Below are positions 1 through 11,245 of a stretch of 64,000 nucleotides of DNA, one piece after another. The notes beneath the pieces are model-generated. The model was not told the origin of the DNA. It ran no database searches and saw nothing but the letters and a program-made list of their open reading frames with translations. Both the position numbers and the translations under genes were made by a program. Origin of the DNA: Bolinopsis microptera (Eukaryota > Ctenophora > Tentaculata > Lobata > Bolinopsidae); assembly GCF_026151205.1 (NCBI RefSeq), contig NC_087080.1, positions 7,853,096 through 7,917,095 of the forward strand, read 5' to 3'. The first letter of the stretch is position 1. Every line of letters begins with the position of its first letter.

Positions 1-21
1 CCGAATACCACGTGTAGCAGC

Positions 22-773
22 ACACACATGTTACACCAGATAAAGGTGTACCTGAGGGTGGGGAGCCTGTTAGTTTACACGTGTTACACCAGATAAAGGT
101 GTACCTGAGGGTGGGGAGCCTGTTAGTTTACACATGTTACACCAGATAAAGGTGTACCTGAGGGTGGGGAGCCTGTTAGTTTACACATGTTACACCAGAT
201 AAAGGTGTACCTGAGGGTGGGGAGCCTGTTAGTTTACACATGTTACACCAGATAAAGGTGTACCTGAGGGTGGGGAGCCTGTTAGTTTACACGTGTTACA
301 CCAGATAAAGGTGTACCTGAGGGTGGGGAGCCTGTTAGTTTACACGTGTTACACCAGATAAAGGTGTACCTGAGGGTGGGGAGCCTGTTAGTTTACACAT
401 GTTACACCAGATAAAGGTGTACCTGAGGGTGGGGAGCCTGTTAGTTTACACATGTTACACCAGATAAAGGTGTACCTGAGGGTGGGGAGCCTGTTAGTTT
501 ACACGTGTTACACCAGATAAAGGTGTACCTGAGGGTGGGGAGCCTGTTAGTTTACACGTGTTACACCAGATAAAGGTGTACCTGAGGGTGGGGAGCCTGT
601 TAGTTTACACATGTTACACCAGATAAAGGTGTACCTGAGTGTGGGGAGCCTGTTAGTTTACACGTGTTACACCAGATAAAGGTGTACCTGAGGGTGGGGA
701 GCCTGCTAGTTTACACATGTTACACCAGATAAAGGTGTACCTGAGGGTGGGGAGCCTGTTAGTTTACACATGT
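22..773. repeat. 53-bp tandem satellite array, about 14 copies
   Basis: A 53-bp unit (starting gttacaccagataaaggtgt and ending ttagtttacac) is repeated about 14 times with almost no divergence. The main variation is one base giving either acacgtgt or acacatgt at the unit junction, so several copies carry a CACGTG E-box and the rest do not. Each unit contains a short hairpin, tacacc-agataaa-ggtgta. One copy has a G-to-T change (gagtgtgg) and one has gcctgctag. The array probably begins outside the window. High identity implies recent amplification. Confidence 0.97.
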
Positions 774-2702
774 TTCCTGACCATTGTAGTGACTTGTTGG
801 AAGTGTTTGGGAGTGTAGGTATCACTGAAACGTAGGCCCTCGTCTCATTTCTAACAAAGCTTTATTTTATTGTATTGTAACAGAATTGAGAGAACGAGGA
901 GTAGTGAGGTGCACCAGACATATGGTTGTTAGGTCTTTTATAATGTTAAGCAGCATGCAGATATTGGACACATCTTGATAGGCTTGCTTTGTAAACGAAG
1001 AAGCAGAAGGCGAATGTGAGGCACCATGAATCATTAATAACGAGATGATAATACTACTCACGCCTTATCATACTCCTCGTAAATATTCAAACTATTCATA
1101 TTCTAATATCTTCACCTTGTTAACAGCCTACTAGCGCCATTGTAACCGTACAGAATAACCAGGCCCACACTATAAAACTTACTCAAGTATAATTTATTCC
1201 TTAAAATGTTAATTGTAAGAGTGCTTTGAGGGAATAACCATCTCTAAAGAATAGCACATTTAGCTCTACATATCTACAGTTATTACGTAATGATACTTAA
1301 TGCACTGATACGCCTAACCCACAACAGGGAATACGGTATCAGATTACATCTCCTCCTCACTTATTACCGGCTAGTGCAGCAAATCTCGCTGCTATTTTCC
1401 TACCCGCAGAAAAATATTATCATGGAGTTATTTCTGGCATGCTACGTCAAAAAAAGAAGGCATTTTTGAAGCACTTAGCTAAGAGGTATCTACGTATTTT
1501 GTGCCGACATATTTTCCATCTAGATCTACAAAACTTATATTATTGCACGTCAAAAGTAATGCGAGGAAGTTGGAAGGGATGTTGTAAGGATTTGGAGGGT
1601 GAGATGATGATAGCTGGTAGCACTACAAAATGTTATGCGGAGTGTGTCGTGCGTGCGAGATGAGCACGAGAGCAGCCGAGAGCAGATGTCTCTTCAAAAT
1701 GAGAAATTGTTAAAGATTTCTGAATTCTTTAGTAAGTAAGCGAGGAGTCAAGGGAATGTGATGATAGGCATAACAGTGTAACTCAAAGAAAAGACTGAGG
1801 AATTCATCAGATCAGTAGCAAATTATGCGATCTGGAAGAAAGATGTAGACCCTACCAAGGAATAGCACAACATGATTCTATCAGTACTATTACTAATCAA
1901 ATGAGACTCACGCAGACAGTTGAGGATTTTCCCACAGGGCCACATAGCTGCCTACTTTGACTAGGGGAGAGAAGGGTCGGAAGATAGGAGCGAGGGGGTT
2001 TCCTTCGATAACTGGGGGTCGTTTTAACTTTGCTGGGGTTTCGATGTAGAGCTCGGACTTTTGGAGTCCCCCGGCAGCCGGCATCACATAGCTAGATCTA
2101 TTGATGTATTAAATTAATAATATTATCAATAATTGACAAATTAATTTATCAAGGTGATTTGATAATTGATTGCAAAATTTTAGCAGACAGAGGGAGGGGT
2201 TAGGGTGAGATTTAGGGCTCGCTTCTAATTGTACTACTGAGACAAATCCGTACAAAGATACAATCCAGCACTTACGTGTAGCTATTAATAGCTCCTCGTC
2301 CTGCAAAATGCACAATAATGTCAAGTAGCTATCAATTGAGCACTCACTAGAAACAAGTAACATTGGACGCGCTTAACTGTTAAAAAGATGTAAAAATTAT
2401 TGGACTATACATCGGAATTCAATACTTCAATACACTATAAATTTATGCACGCAAAAATAAAAATAACTGTTTCTGAAAATAGCCTAATAGGTCCCAACAG
2501 GTGGAACAGACGTGATGAAAGGTTAGTAAAATTCATAACTATTAGAATAACATCACTAAAACACGTATTAGAGCATCATCTAACAACTATTATAAAACCT
2601 ATAACTTTGTAAAAACCCAAAGAACCCGCGTTTTTTAATGTCGAAATTAAAGTAAAATTAAACAATAAAAACCATGCAAATTGCAAATTTATCTATCACA
2701 TA
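774..2702. other. Intergenic, nothing recognised
   Basis: AT-rich sequence between the satellite and the TKFC 3' end. I found no exon with convincing splice signals and no recognisable protein similarity. Short open frames here are of chance length. Confidence 0.6.
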
Positions 2703-2708
2703 TTTATT
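2703..2708 (-). terminator. Poly(A) signal candidate for TKFC
   Basis: AATAAA on the minus strand lies only three bases after the TKFC stop codon. A usable signal this close would make the 3' UTR very short. A and T are so common here that chance is possible. Confidence 0.35.
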
Positions 2709-2710
2709 TT

Positions 2711-4483
2711 TTAGATCATAATATCATCAAGGTAAAAACATTTACAGACAGCTTTAACCCAGGTTGCAGCAGCCACAGCACCAGGATCAGCACAAGCGTC
2801 AATGTCCTCAGTTCTGATATATGATGCGCGACCCGCGCGCGGCTTCAGCGTAGCCGTCTTCATCACCCCTGTATCAGCAACTTGCGTACACAGCGCCGTC
2901 ACCGTCGTCATATGCGCCGTGGAGTTAAGCTGCATGACCCTTAGCACCGGGTACAACACATCCAACATGGTGCAATCTCCCTCCTGCGCTTTACCATAGC
3001 GCACAACAGCGCTCAGCGCACTTTCCAAACACGACGCCAAAACACTAACAGTAACTTCCTCACAGGACGTGTCCCCGGAGAGTTTAGCTTGTCCAGCAGC
3101 AGCTGTCAGACCAATAGTGTACAGTGCACCAGAGGTTCCACCCATGTGTTCCTCAACTATGTCAGACAACTGGGTTAGGAGGAGGGAGAAGGAGGAGTAG
3201 TCCAGATGAGGGGTCCTGGTTTGGAGCTGTTTTACAACTCCCGCCACAGTGGACCCACAGTCACCGTCACCAACCTGTCTGTCTAGTTCGTCTAGCTCAC
3301 TTACTTTTGAGAGTAAGTCTGTGTAGATTGTGGAAAGGATTTTGTTGATCCTGTCGTTTAGTATTCCTGCTTTGGGGGTGTACGTTTTGGGTGCTTTTGG
3401 TATGCGATGTGGGACTTGGGGCAGTTTGACTTGATCGCAACCAGGTTTCCAGGCAGGTGCAGAAGTTGGGTAGTGCAGCATTTCCAGAAGTGTACCTTCC
3501 TTATCCAGTCTTATAACTGACAGTGAAATACCGTGCATACCAAGCGACGTCATGTAGACGCCGCAATAAAGCTGGTAACACGTTATATTCTGCAGCTCCA
3601 TCCATTTCACCACCTCCTGACATGCCACGCCCATCTCCAGTTCTGAGGTACCGCCAAGGTTGTTCACAATAACTGCCACATCTTCCCCAGATTTGAGACC
3701 CATCCCTCTCTCATCAGAGAGATAGGCAAACAGCTTGTCGACGGTGGACTTGCAGCATATACTGCCACAACGTAACGCGCCAGGCTCCCCATGAATCCCA
3801 ATACCAAATTCCATAGTACTTGGAGGGAGAGTAAAACTTGGTGCTTTGCCAGGTGGCACGCAGGGTGACACTGCTACTCCAGCTGTGCCCACATTCTTTG
3901 CAACAAGCTGAGCGACCCTGTATACCGCTTCTAAACTGTGTCCCTGGGCAGCACATGCGCCTGCTATCTTGTGAATGAAGAGCACTCCGCATAGACCACG
4001 TGGTCCAGCCAGTGTGTCTTGGTCGAGTAGAGTGGTGTCATCAGCACATATCACCATCTCAACCTTCCTCCCCATCTTCTTAGCCTTCTCAACAGCTATC
4101 CCAAAATTCAAACAATCCCCTGTGTAATTCTTAACGATAACCAGGCACCCAGCGTCTCCCGTCACCTCTAAAATCAGCTCCAACACTAGCGTGGACGAAG
4201 GAGAAGCGAAGACATTCCCCGCCACAGCTCCAGTCAACATACCAGCTCCCACATAACCACCGTGAGCAGGTTCATGTCCACTACCACCACCACAGATTAG
4301 GGAAACATTCCTGGGGTCGGGGCAAGTGTGGAGTACACAAGGGAGGTCACCAAGTTGTCGGATAGTGGGGTGGAGGGTGGTGAGGGTGGTGATGTTCTCC
4401 TGGATACTGGAGTTAGCGGAGTTGTAGAACTGGTGGTCTTGTCCTGAAGTGGTCTTGTGAGGTCGTTCTTGTGGGGTTGTCAT
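2711..4483 (-). CDS. TKFC: Triokinase/FMN cyclase (dihydroxyacetone kinase), 590 aa
   Basis: Single uninterrupted reading frame of 590 residues, near the animal family length (about 575). It phosphorylates dihydroxyacetone and glyceraldehyde with ATP in the cytosol (fructose/glycerol metabolism); the animal enzyme also forms cyclic FMN from FAD. The N-terminal DhaK domain shows GGGSGHEPAHGG (residues 65-76) and IVKNYTGDCLNFG (116-128). FGIGIHGEPG carries the histidine (231) expected to bind dihydroxyacetone covalently. After a linker near 345-385, the DhaL domain has DRQVGDGDCGSTVAG (401-415), where the aspartates bind Mg-ATP, then MGGTSGALY and a C-terminal GRASYI motif. Both domains look complete and no catalytic residue is missing. 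The absence of introns contrasts with its neighbours. The start is the first ATG; alignable sequence begins near residue 35, so a later start cannot be excluded. Confidence 0.95.
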   Translation of the reverse strand: MTTPQERPHKTTSGQDHQFYNSANSSIQENITTLTTLHPTIRQLGDLPCVLHTCPDPRNVSLICGGGSGHEPAHGGYVGAGMLTGAVAGNVFASPSSTLVLELILEVTGDAGCLVIVKNYTGDCLNFGIAVEKAKKMGRKVEMVICADDTTLLDQDTLAGPRGLCGVLFIHKIAGACAAQGHSLEAVYRVAQLVAKNVGTAGVAVSPCVPPGKAPSFTLPPSTMEFGIGIHGEPGALRCGSICCKSTVDKLFAYLSDERGMGLKSGEDVAVIVNNLGGTSELEMGVACQEVVKWMELQNITCYQLYCGVYMTSLGMHGISLSVIRLDKEGTLLEMLHYPTSAPAWKPGCDQVKLPQVPHRIPKAPKTYTPKAGILNDRINKILSTIYTDLLSKVSELDELDRQVGDGDCGSTVAGVVKQLQTRTPHLDYSSFSLLLTQLSDIVEEHMGGTSGALYTIGLTAAAGQAKLSGDTSCEEVTVSVLASCLESALSAVVRYGKAQEGDCTMLDVLYPVLRVMQLNSTAHMTTVTALCTQVADTGVMKTATLKPRAGRASYIRTEDIDACADPGAVAAATWVKAVCKCFYLDDIMI

Positions 4484-7400
4484 ATCTTGTGGGGTCAGGC
4501 TGTCAGAAACAAGGACGAAGAATCAGAGGTCTAGTAGGGGAGCTGTGGAGATCATCCCCATTCTTGCCGTCTACTACTGGGATTTTATAAATGCGGTACA
4601 AAATATCGAGGATTTCTGGTATAGATGGTGATGATCCCCGGGCTCCCCACACTTAGTAAGAATTCGACAATAATCATAAAATGGAAGGTGACTTGTTTTG
4701 TTTAGTAGCATCGAGTGTGAGGTCTATCAATTGTTGTTTGAGAATAACAAAGCAGATTTAGCAAAGATTGAGTCTATATGTTTAAATTTAGCCGACCAAA
4801 GCAAGAGGTATCAAATACTTTTAGGCTTGAAGTCGGAGAAGCATTGTATAAGATCGCTTACTCTAACGACTTAACGAGATAATTACATAACCGGTTATGT
4901 AATTGAATAATTACCTACGTAACCAAGTACACCCGTCATTTTAAGTGTACCGTTTATGTGGTTTAGAGTCGACAATTGTTCGTCGCACAGTTTAGTGCAC
5001 TTTAAAACAGGATACTTCTGTAATTTCGTCATTTTTCGATCAAAACAAAGCAGTAAAACAAGCAATTTGCGTCAAATAACTAAAATTTTTTGTATATTAT
5101 AACAAAGTATATGATTCAAATATATAGAACTGTACCTAGAGTGACGGCAGTTAAATGTTAGATTTGCCAGTGAAACAGATAATCCACCCACATGATTTGA
5201 ACAAGAGCTGAGCTAATTTAATTACCGTCTATCTTGCTTGGTGATGGAATGCAGTGAAGCTCACTGATTATTAGACTACAGCAAAATACTTTGCTCTGCA
5301 GCACTGCTCACTAATTGACTGATTAACTAATCACTGTCCAGTGGAAGTCGTTTTTATGCACTGTGTTTACACATGTAATTCACAAAACGTTATCAATTAT
5401 CCAATTACATAATACGCGGAGGAATTTAACGAAAGTCAAAAGTATGCACAAATTGCAAAGTATGCACAAATTGCAAATGACCAAAATTATGTGTCCATCG
5501 TGCGTGTGCTTAGGCATATCGTTAATTTATGTTTTGTTACAAACGTGAACAGAGGAAGTTTTCATAATATGTGAGGTATGCATGGCACAACAATGTTGCA
5601 AAATGTTCCATATGAAAAGAAACAGACAATATACAATGTACATTATATTGTGATCTATTACTGCGGCATGCAATATATAATGCTATCATGACATACCCTA
5701 AATAAAGCCTACTCACGTATGGTGAAGCAATTCAGATTTCGAAACATATTCGATCAAGTCATTAGTGATTACCCAGATAGAACCCTGGATTCCTGCTCCC
5801 AGATCCAATAACCTAGTCTTACTTAGTACGGTCATTATTAAATCATATTATTCGTAATTCGACTGCGGGAACCATCTTAGATCTGTTTATTGGGGTTTAC
5901 AATAGGGCTGAGTGGTTCAAGCATCGCAATATTCACTATCACTTTTTTAAACTTTTAGCTTGTGGAATACGTGGAATTCTGTCCGGAGATCCTATGAAAC
6001 GAAATAATGAGCTGGAATATATCATAGCTTTGCTCGTCAACAGTTGTTAGCAAAAAATAGCAAGAGATCTGAATATTAATCTGACAAGCTGATCTAACGT
6101 AATTATAACTAAGATGTAGTGTTATAACAAATGCGTAAAATAATCAATTAATTGCATAATTATCAACGTAACCGTACACTAATTCAAAAAATTGTGTAAA
6201 ACTGTTTTCGTCGCAATCAAGTTATTTGACTCAAGATAGAGCAATGTCGTCAAATAACCTGTCACTTTACCAATAGTTTAGATTTAAATATCAAGCATCG
6301 CATCAATCGCATCTCTTTTTACGAAGACTATCAACTTCAAAATGAACAGTAATTTCACGTAGGCACAATAATAGTTCAACATATTATCATGATATCATTC
6401 ACAAGATATAACAACTTAGATACGTAAGATAAAGAAAATAACTAAACCCTCAAGAAATGATTTAAAGTAATATCTTACTATATATAAAGCGAGACGATAT
6501 ATATATATATATCTGTGCCATTTTACTGACACCACGGCATCAACTTTAACGCGACTTTCCGCATAAACCGTAAAAGATATACAACTGGAACTTTTTTGGC
6601 TGGGTCAAATGCTTTAATGGCCTTCAAATCAGCATGAAAAAATAAAAAATTGGCCAAGGAATAATGATTTTAGAACCGAAAATTTGGACCCCCAAGTGGT
6701 GTCAAAAACGCCAATTAAATAGGTAATAATTATTTTAGTATTTTGAGTCTTGACACCGTTTAGGGTTATATTATACGGGTTCCTGCTAGTTGATATAACA
6801 CAGCGACCAAACTTTATAGAATTATATAAACTCGGACCCAGGCCAGGCTGTGTTCATCACAATTAGCACTTAATTAGTAGGTACTAATTAGCACAATTAG
6901 CACTTAGCTTAAAACTACTAGAAGTTTCTTTCAGAATGGACACAATTGTTGAGTTTAAGGTGAAGATCATCTTTCAGTTTTACGATTAAAATCAAAGCAA
7001 AGCTGGAATTAACTGAATAACTTACTACTCAAGCCTAAATATTATAATACGTACTCACACTTTTTTACAGAAAATGTTAAATATAGCAGGCGAGTAATAA
7101 CCAAAAGGTTTCAACCTGTTGACTAAATAAATTGTTATTACACGATAACTAACCGGGTATTATTTTTAACTAAAATCATGATAGGATTTCAAATCTGGAA
7201 TGTGTTAGTATACAAATTTACCTGCACGGTATTATTACCGCTGGATCAAATACCTTAGATAAACCTACCTAAGAGATCTCTTTCTCGCGCAACACAATCT
7301 CAAAACCGTGTTACAAACATAAACCTACAATATTATCACTTCATGTATAGCCCACAACATCATAGAAATAAAAATGTTACAAAACATATTATAATATGCA

Positions 7401-7569
7401 CGGTCTGGAATACGTATAAATTGCATATTATATCATATACTCAAAATTTTAAAATATTATGCAGCGGAGAAATCTACAGAATTCATCATCATCATCATCA
7501 TCATCGGTCGCATAACGTGTATATAATTAATTAATTAATTGATCAGTTAATTAATAGTGTGATGTGTCT
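4484..7569. other. Intergenic, AT-rich, simple repeats only
   Basis: About 3.1 kb between the TKFC start and the RYBP stop. I see a (TA)n run near 6497-6513, a (CAT)n run near 7483-7505 and many short AT palindromes. No exon or element was recognised. The TKFC promoter should be at the low end and the RYBP 3' UTR at the high end. Confidence 0.55.
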
Positions 7570-10052
7570 TCACTCGTTGTCGCCGGCGGAAGGGGCGGGA
7601 GAGGGTGTGGAAGAGGCGGCAGAGGACTTGTCAGGTTCGCACGGGGAGGATCTGAAGTTAATTATAATTAGATAATTAGATAATTAATTTGGAAAATCGA
7701 TTGATTTTACCAGCTGTTCAAATTACATCCCGGTATATTCCGGTGATGTTTCCAGTTTTTATAGCTGAACAAGTGATGAGAAAATATGTGTCAATTATCA
7801 ATATTTCTATCATTTTGTCCCAGTATTTACTTGTAGCAGTTCAAATTAGGTAAAAATTGCTATCGAACTTAAGAATACACTTCACGCGGCTAATGAACAT
7901 TAAAAGATTAAACAATCACCCATTCAACTTGCCGCGCTTACGCTTTTCAGTAGTGTTTAGCACAGTATATGAAATCTTGATTATAGTAGTTCCTCAGAAT
8001 ATAAATATAATACAGGCACGGCTGTAGTCGGTACCCACGCCCATCTTGAGACACCAGTCTTACAACTCATTAAAACTTAACCCACCTAGATTTGGGAGAT
8101 TTGATTTCGGGAAAGTCCGTGATTACCACCGTAACGTTGTTTACCGTTACATTTATCTTGGTGCCCCTGCGAGAATGTTAGAGTTAGAAGGGGTGTGTTA
8201 GGTGTTGGCTGGCTGCCAACTATCAGAGAGCTGTCGTATATTACGGATAATAATATAATATGCAAAGCTTTGACAGCCCTCCAAAACTCTGTAAATGTTG
8301 AGAGCTGCTGAGTTTTCGTGTTATATTGAGCTGTTACGACATGGAAAAAGCATTTTAAAGTCTTAAAGATTGTGCAATGTTTATCTAAGCGCAACAATTT
8401 GTACCGAACTCACTTTGAACGGTCGACGTTTTTTAACCGGCCAGGTCTTGTGAAATTGGTTGCACTTTGTCCGATAACGCTTCTCTGTTGGCGCAAGTGG
8501 CGCCGGCGCTGTTTCCGCAGCAACGCGTTGGTTTGCTTAGCAACTAGTTCTGCAGCCAGCGCTTGTATTTGCACTACTTGAGTCTGTGAGTTAGGAGGGG
8601 TTAATGATACGTAACGGAGGGAGTGCAGGACAACTCGCTTACATTACCAGATGTAGACAACGAGAAAACTTAAAACTTCTCTTTTACATGATCTAACAAT
8701 TAACACATTATTATTTGTCTCAAACTTTTATGATTTGACAGCACAGACCGCAGAAGTCATAAAAAGCGTACTTTCCAAAATCAACTTTTTCAAAAAATGA
8801 GTAAGAGGACTTAACAACACCCAGTCCTTTTTAACATGTGATGTGGCACCTTGCAGGTGGTATTACCTGTGATGTGGCACGGGGTTTGCGCGTGCTGGTC
8901 CCTTTCCTCGTCTCGCACATTGCGCACTTGAACTCTTCCTCTATGTTCTTGTAAGTACACACGGAGCATTCCCAGCTTCCTACCAAGTCACCTGATCAGG
9001 TATATTACATTACTCGACACGTTAATTTGCTCTTTATCTTCGGTGAAAACATTTTGGTTTTGTTAAAAACGACCATATTATGGTAATAATATTAAAATCT
9101 AATCGGGACATGATTATAATATGTGTCCAGAACGCACCAAATTTGGCCAGGGAATACGAGAAATTTAACCACAACCATTTACTGGGAAACTTCGCAGTCA
9201 ATTATCAAATAAAATTTAGGAGTCGCCAAAAGATTACTGCTGTTAATAACATAATTCCTCAGCACTTTCAATAATTAGAACTGCAGAGATCTACCAAGTG
9301 GATGAAGAGACACAAAAGAATTTAAATAATTATCACAGAATGTCATTAGAGTCATTAGTTACCAGGTGGTATACTAATGACACTAAGTGATAATTGACAA
9401 ATTCTTTTGTTCCAGATCATTAGCCATTGTATCGTGATCTAGTAGGTTGTTATCGCGGCTCTTTAAGAAGAGCTAGAATAGTTTCAAAACCATAGGGCGT
9501 GGAAGCACCACCTTTAAAAGTTACTACAATTTTCTAGAACATATTAATGCCATTGTATTCAGTCAGTGACGAGACGGTTTCTGCTCTCTCGCTGGTCAAA
9601 TAACGTTTCTAAAAGTAAAAGCTTCTAGAAGATTATTCTCACCGTTGCTGGAAGTAGCAGGGTTGTTTCCATTGCTGGAGTTGCCGTTGCTATGGTTACC
9701 TGCCTGGGACCGGCGGGTTTGTCTTGTGGGAACTATCTGTAAATTGTTAATTGAATAATTAATTATCAAAGAAAGGGGTGTACTTGTTAAATCAAAATGT
9801 AAAGTAGAACAACAATTGGTCTGATAAGTTCAGAGTTAAAATTAGATTCAATACAAGAATATATTATATATATTTAAATATTACACTATAATAATATGCA
9901 AGTCAAATCTTTACAGCACTTGATAGTACTCTGTAATGACTTGGTGGCAGTACTCAGAGTGATACTTATAATAATAAAGACATGCCGACATTCTATTTTT
10001 TTACCTCTGGTTCATTTTCAATAGGAGGGGGAGATTCCTTGTCTTCCACCAT
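7570..10052 (-). CDS. RYBP: RYBP/YAF2-like Polycomb adaptor, 6 coding exons, about 195 aa
   Basis: Coding exons, in transcript order: 10052-10005, 9736-9643, 8979-8867, 8583-8414, 8166-8086, 7651-7570. All have GT-AG borders and the phases join without a break. Residues about 48-85 form a RanBP2-type zinc finger (W-x-C-x2-C ... C-x2-[11 protein letters not shown] and [18 protein letters not shown]), as in RYBP and YAF2. The C-terminal RING1-binding segment follows: [11 protein letters not shown] (near 131-141), then [13 protein letters not shown] (near 147-158), with a Ser/Pro-rich tail. RYBP/YAF2 bridge RING1-type E3 ligases in variant PRC1 and bind ubiquitinated H2A in the nucleus. Exon 4 adds an Arg/Gln-rich linker. 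The ATG at 10052 is chosen because [10 protein letters not shown] precedes the basic VPTRQTRRS segment. The exon continues upstream to an acceptor near 10083, so a non-coding first exon is likely. Confidence 0.9.
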
Positions 10053-11245
10053 AACTCTACATTTTACATCTGCCTTCAAACGCTACAATAAAACCTGGTT
10101 AGAGTAATTCAGTACATTGCAAACATTGAATTGATGGTAAATCAAGTTAATGAGCAAATAAAGCAGGGAATTTCTGAAGAAACAATGGTTTGTAAAAGTG
10201 AAGTTTGTCAAATAAGTGCGCTGAGACGTGCCGAAAGAAAAAAATGACAACGTGAACCGTATCACACCAGCACACATGACAACTAGCGGACAAAGGAAAC
10301 CGACACCTGACATGCGTTACAATAACCACAGCAAGGACTAATGCTCGCGCAAGTTGCACAGTAGCAGGGAAGCGATGAAAACCTAGAGAATGAAGAAAGG
10401 GTGATCAAACCTGCAACTAGACGCCCGCTCTCATCCTATTAATTAGTGTCTAAATTGTTGCGTAGTGAACAATCTGGTCAGGAGAAACCAGAGACAATAC
10501 GGAATATCGCTGATAAGGTTGTTATCAACTTGGCGCTGGGTTTAATGAGCGGCTGCAAGGGGTGTAAGGTTGGGAGTTAGGGAGCTTTTGTTGTGTATTT
10601 ATTTGGGCTCGGCTAGGATTTCCGGTTTTTCCAGATCATGATTGTTAGATTGTTAAACAAAAAATGAACACGGATGCGATATGTTATACTATAATACATG
10701 TAATATTTTACAGGTAAAAATTTACATAGATCACATTGAATAAGTTACATAATAATATATAATAATGATTTGTGATTTTCCATCGAACATGATAATTAAA
10801 AATAAATTTCTGGCGCATATATATTAACATCTGATTTAATAACTTTAATAATCAACCCCAACAATTCTAGACCCGCTAGAATAAGACTGCCCTTGAAAGC
10901 ACTTCAAAGTGCTGACAGAAAATAAAGAGGAACAAAGCTGGAAAGTTGTTAGCTTAGGGAGTAATACGTATAAATAGTTTACATACTTGGGTGAATGGAT
11001 TTATATTAGCGCTACCCTAGGAGAGGTGCATTACTTTGGCTTTCGTAGTAATGTGAATCAAATTAGACGAACTTTCCGGCAAAAGGCGCATCTTACTTAC
11101 CCAAAACTAGCATTTACTGAACTGTACATTGAAATTAACCCTTGGATATTAATCTGTAAAATACACGGTATAACTTTCTGAACGTTGAGTAGCTGAAATA
11201 TTTCGTTTATATCAACCACACTGTCCCATTCTGATGTGATGAAAC
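10053..11245. other. Intergenic between LZTFL1 and RYBP
   Basis: Contains the untranslated part of RYBP exon 1 (to about 10083) and presumably its promoter and the LZTFL1 3' UTR. No other gene recognised. Confidence 0.55.

Noticed and set aside
7570-7651. Pro-rich alternative frame of the last RYBP exon ([14 protein letters not shown])
   Set aside because: It appears only if exons 3-5 are skipped. With the full exon chain the phase gives the Ser-rich tail expected for RYBP.
8086-8397. 103-codon minus-strand frame
   Set aside because: It overlaps an RYBP coding exon in another frame; the correct frame carries the RING1-binding motif.
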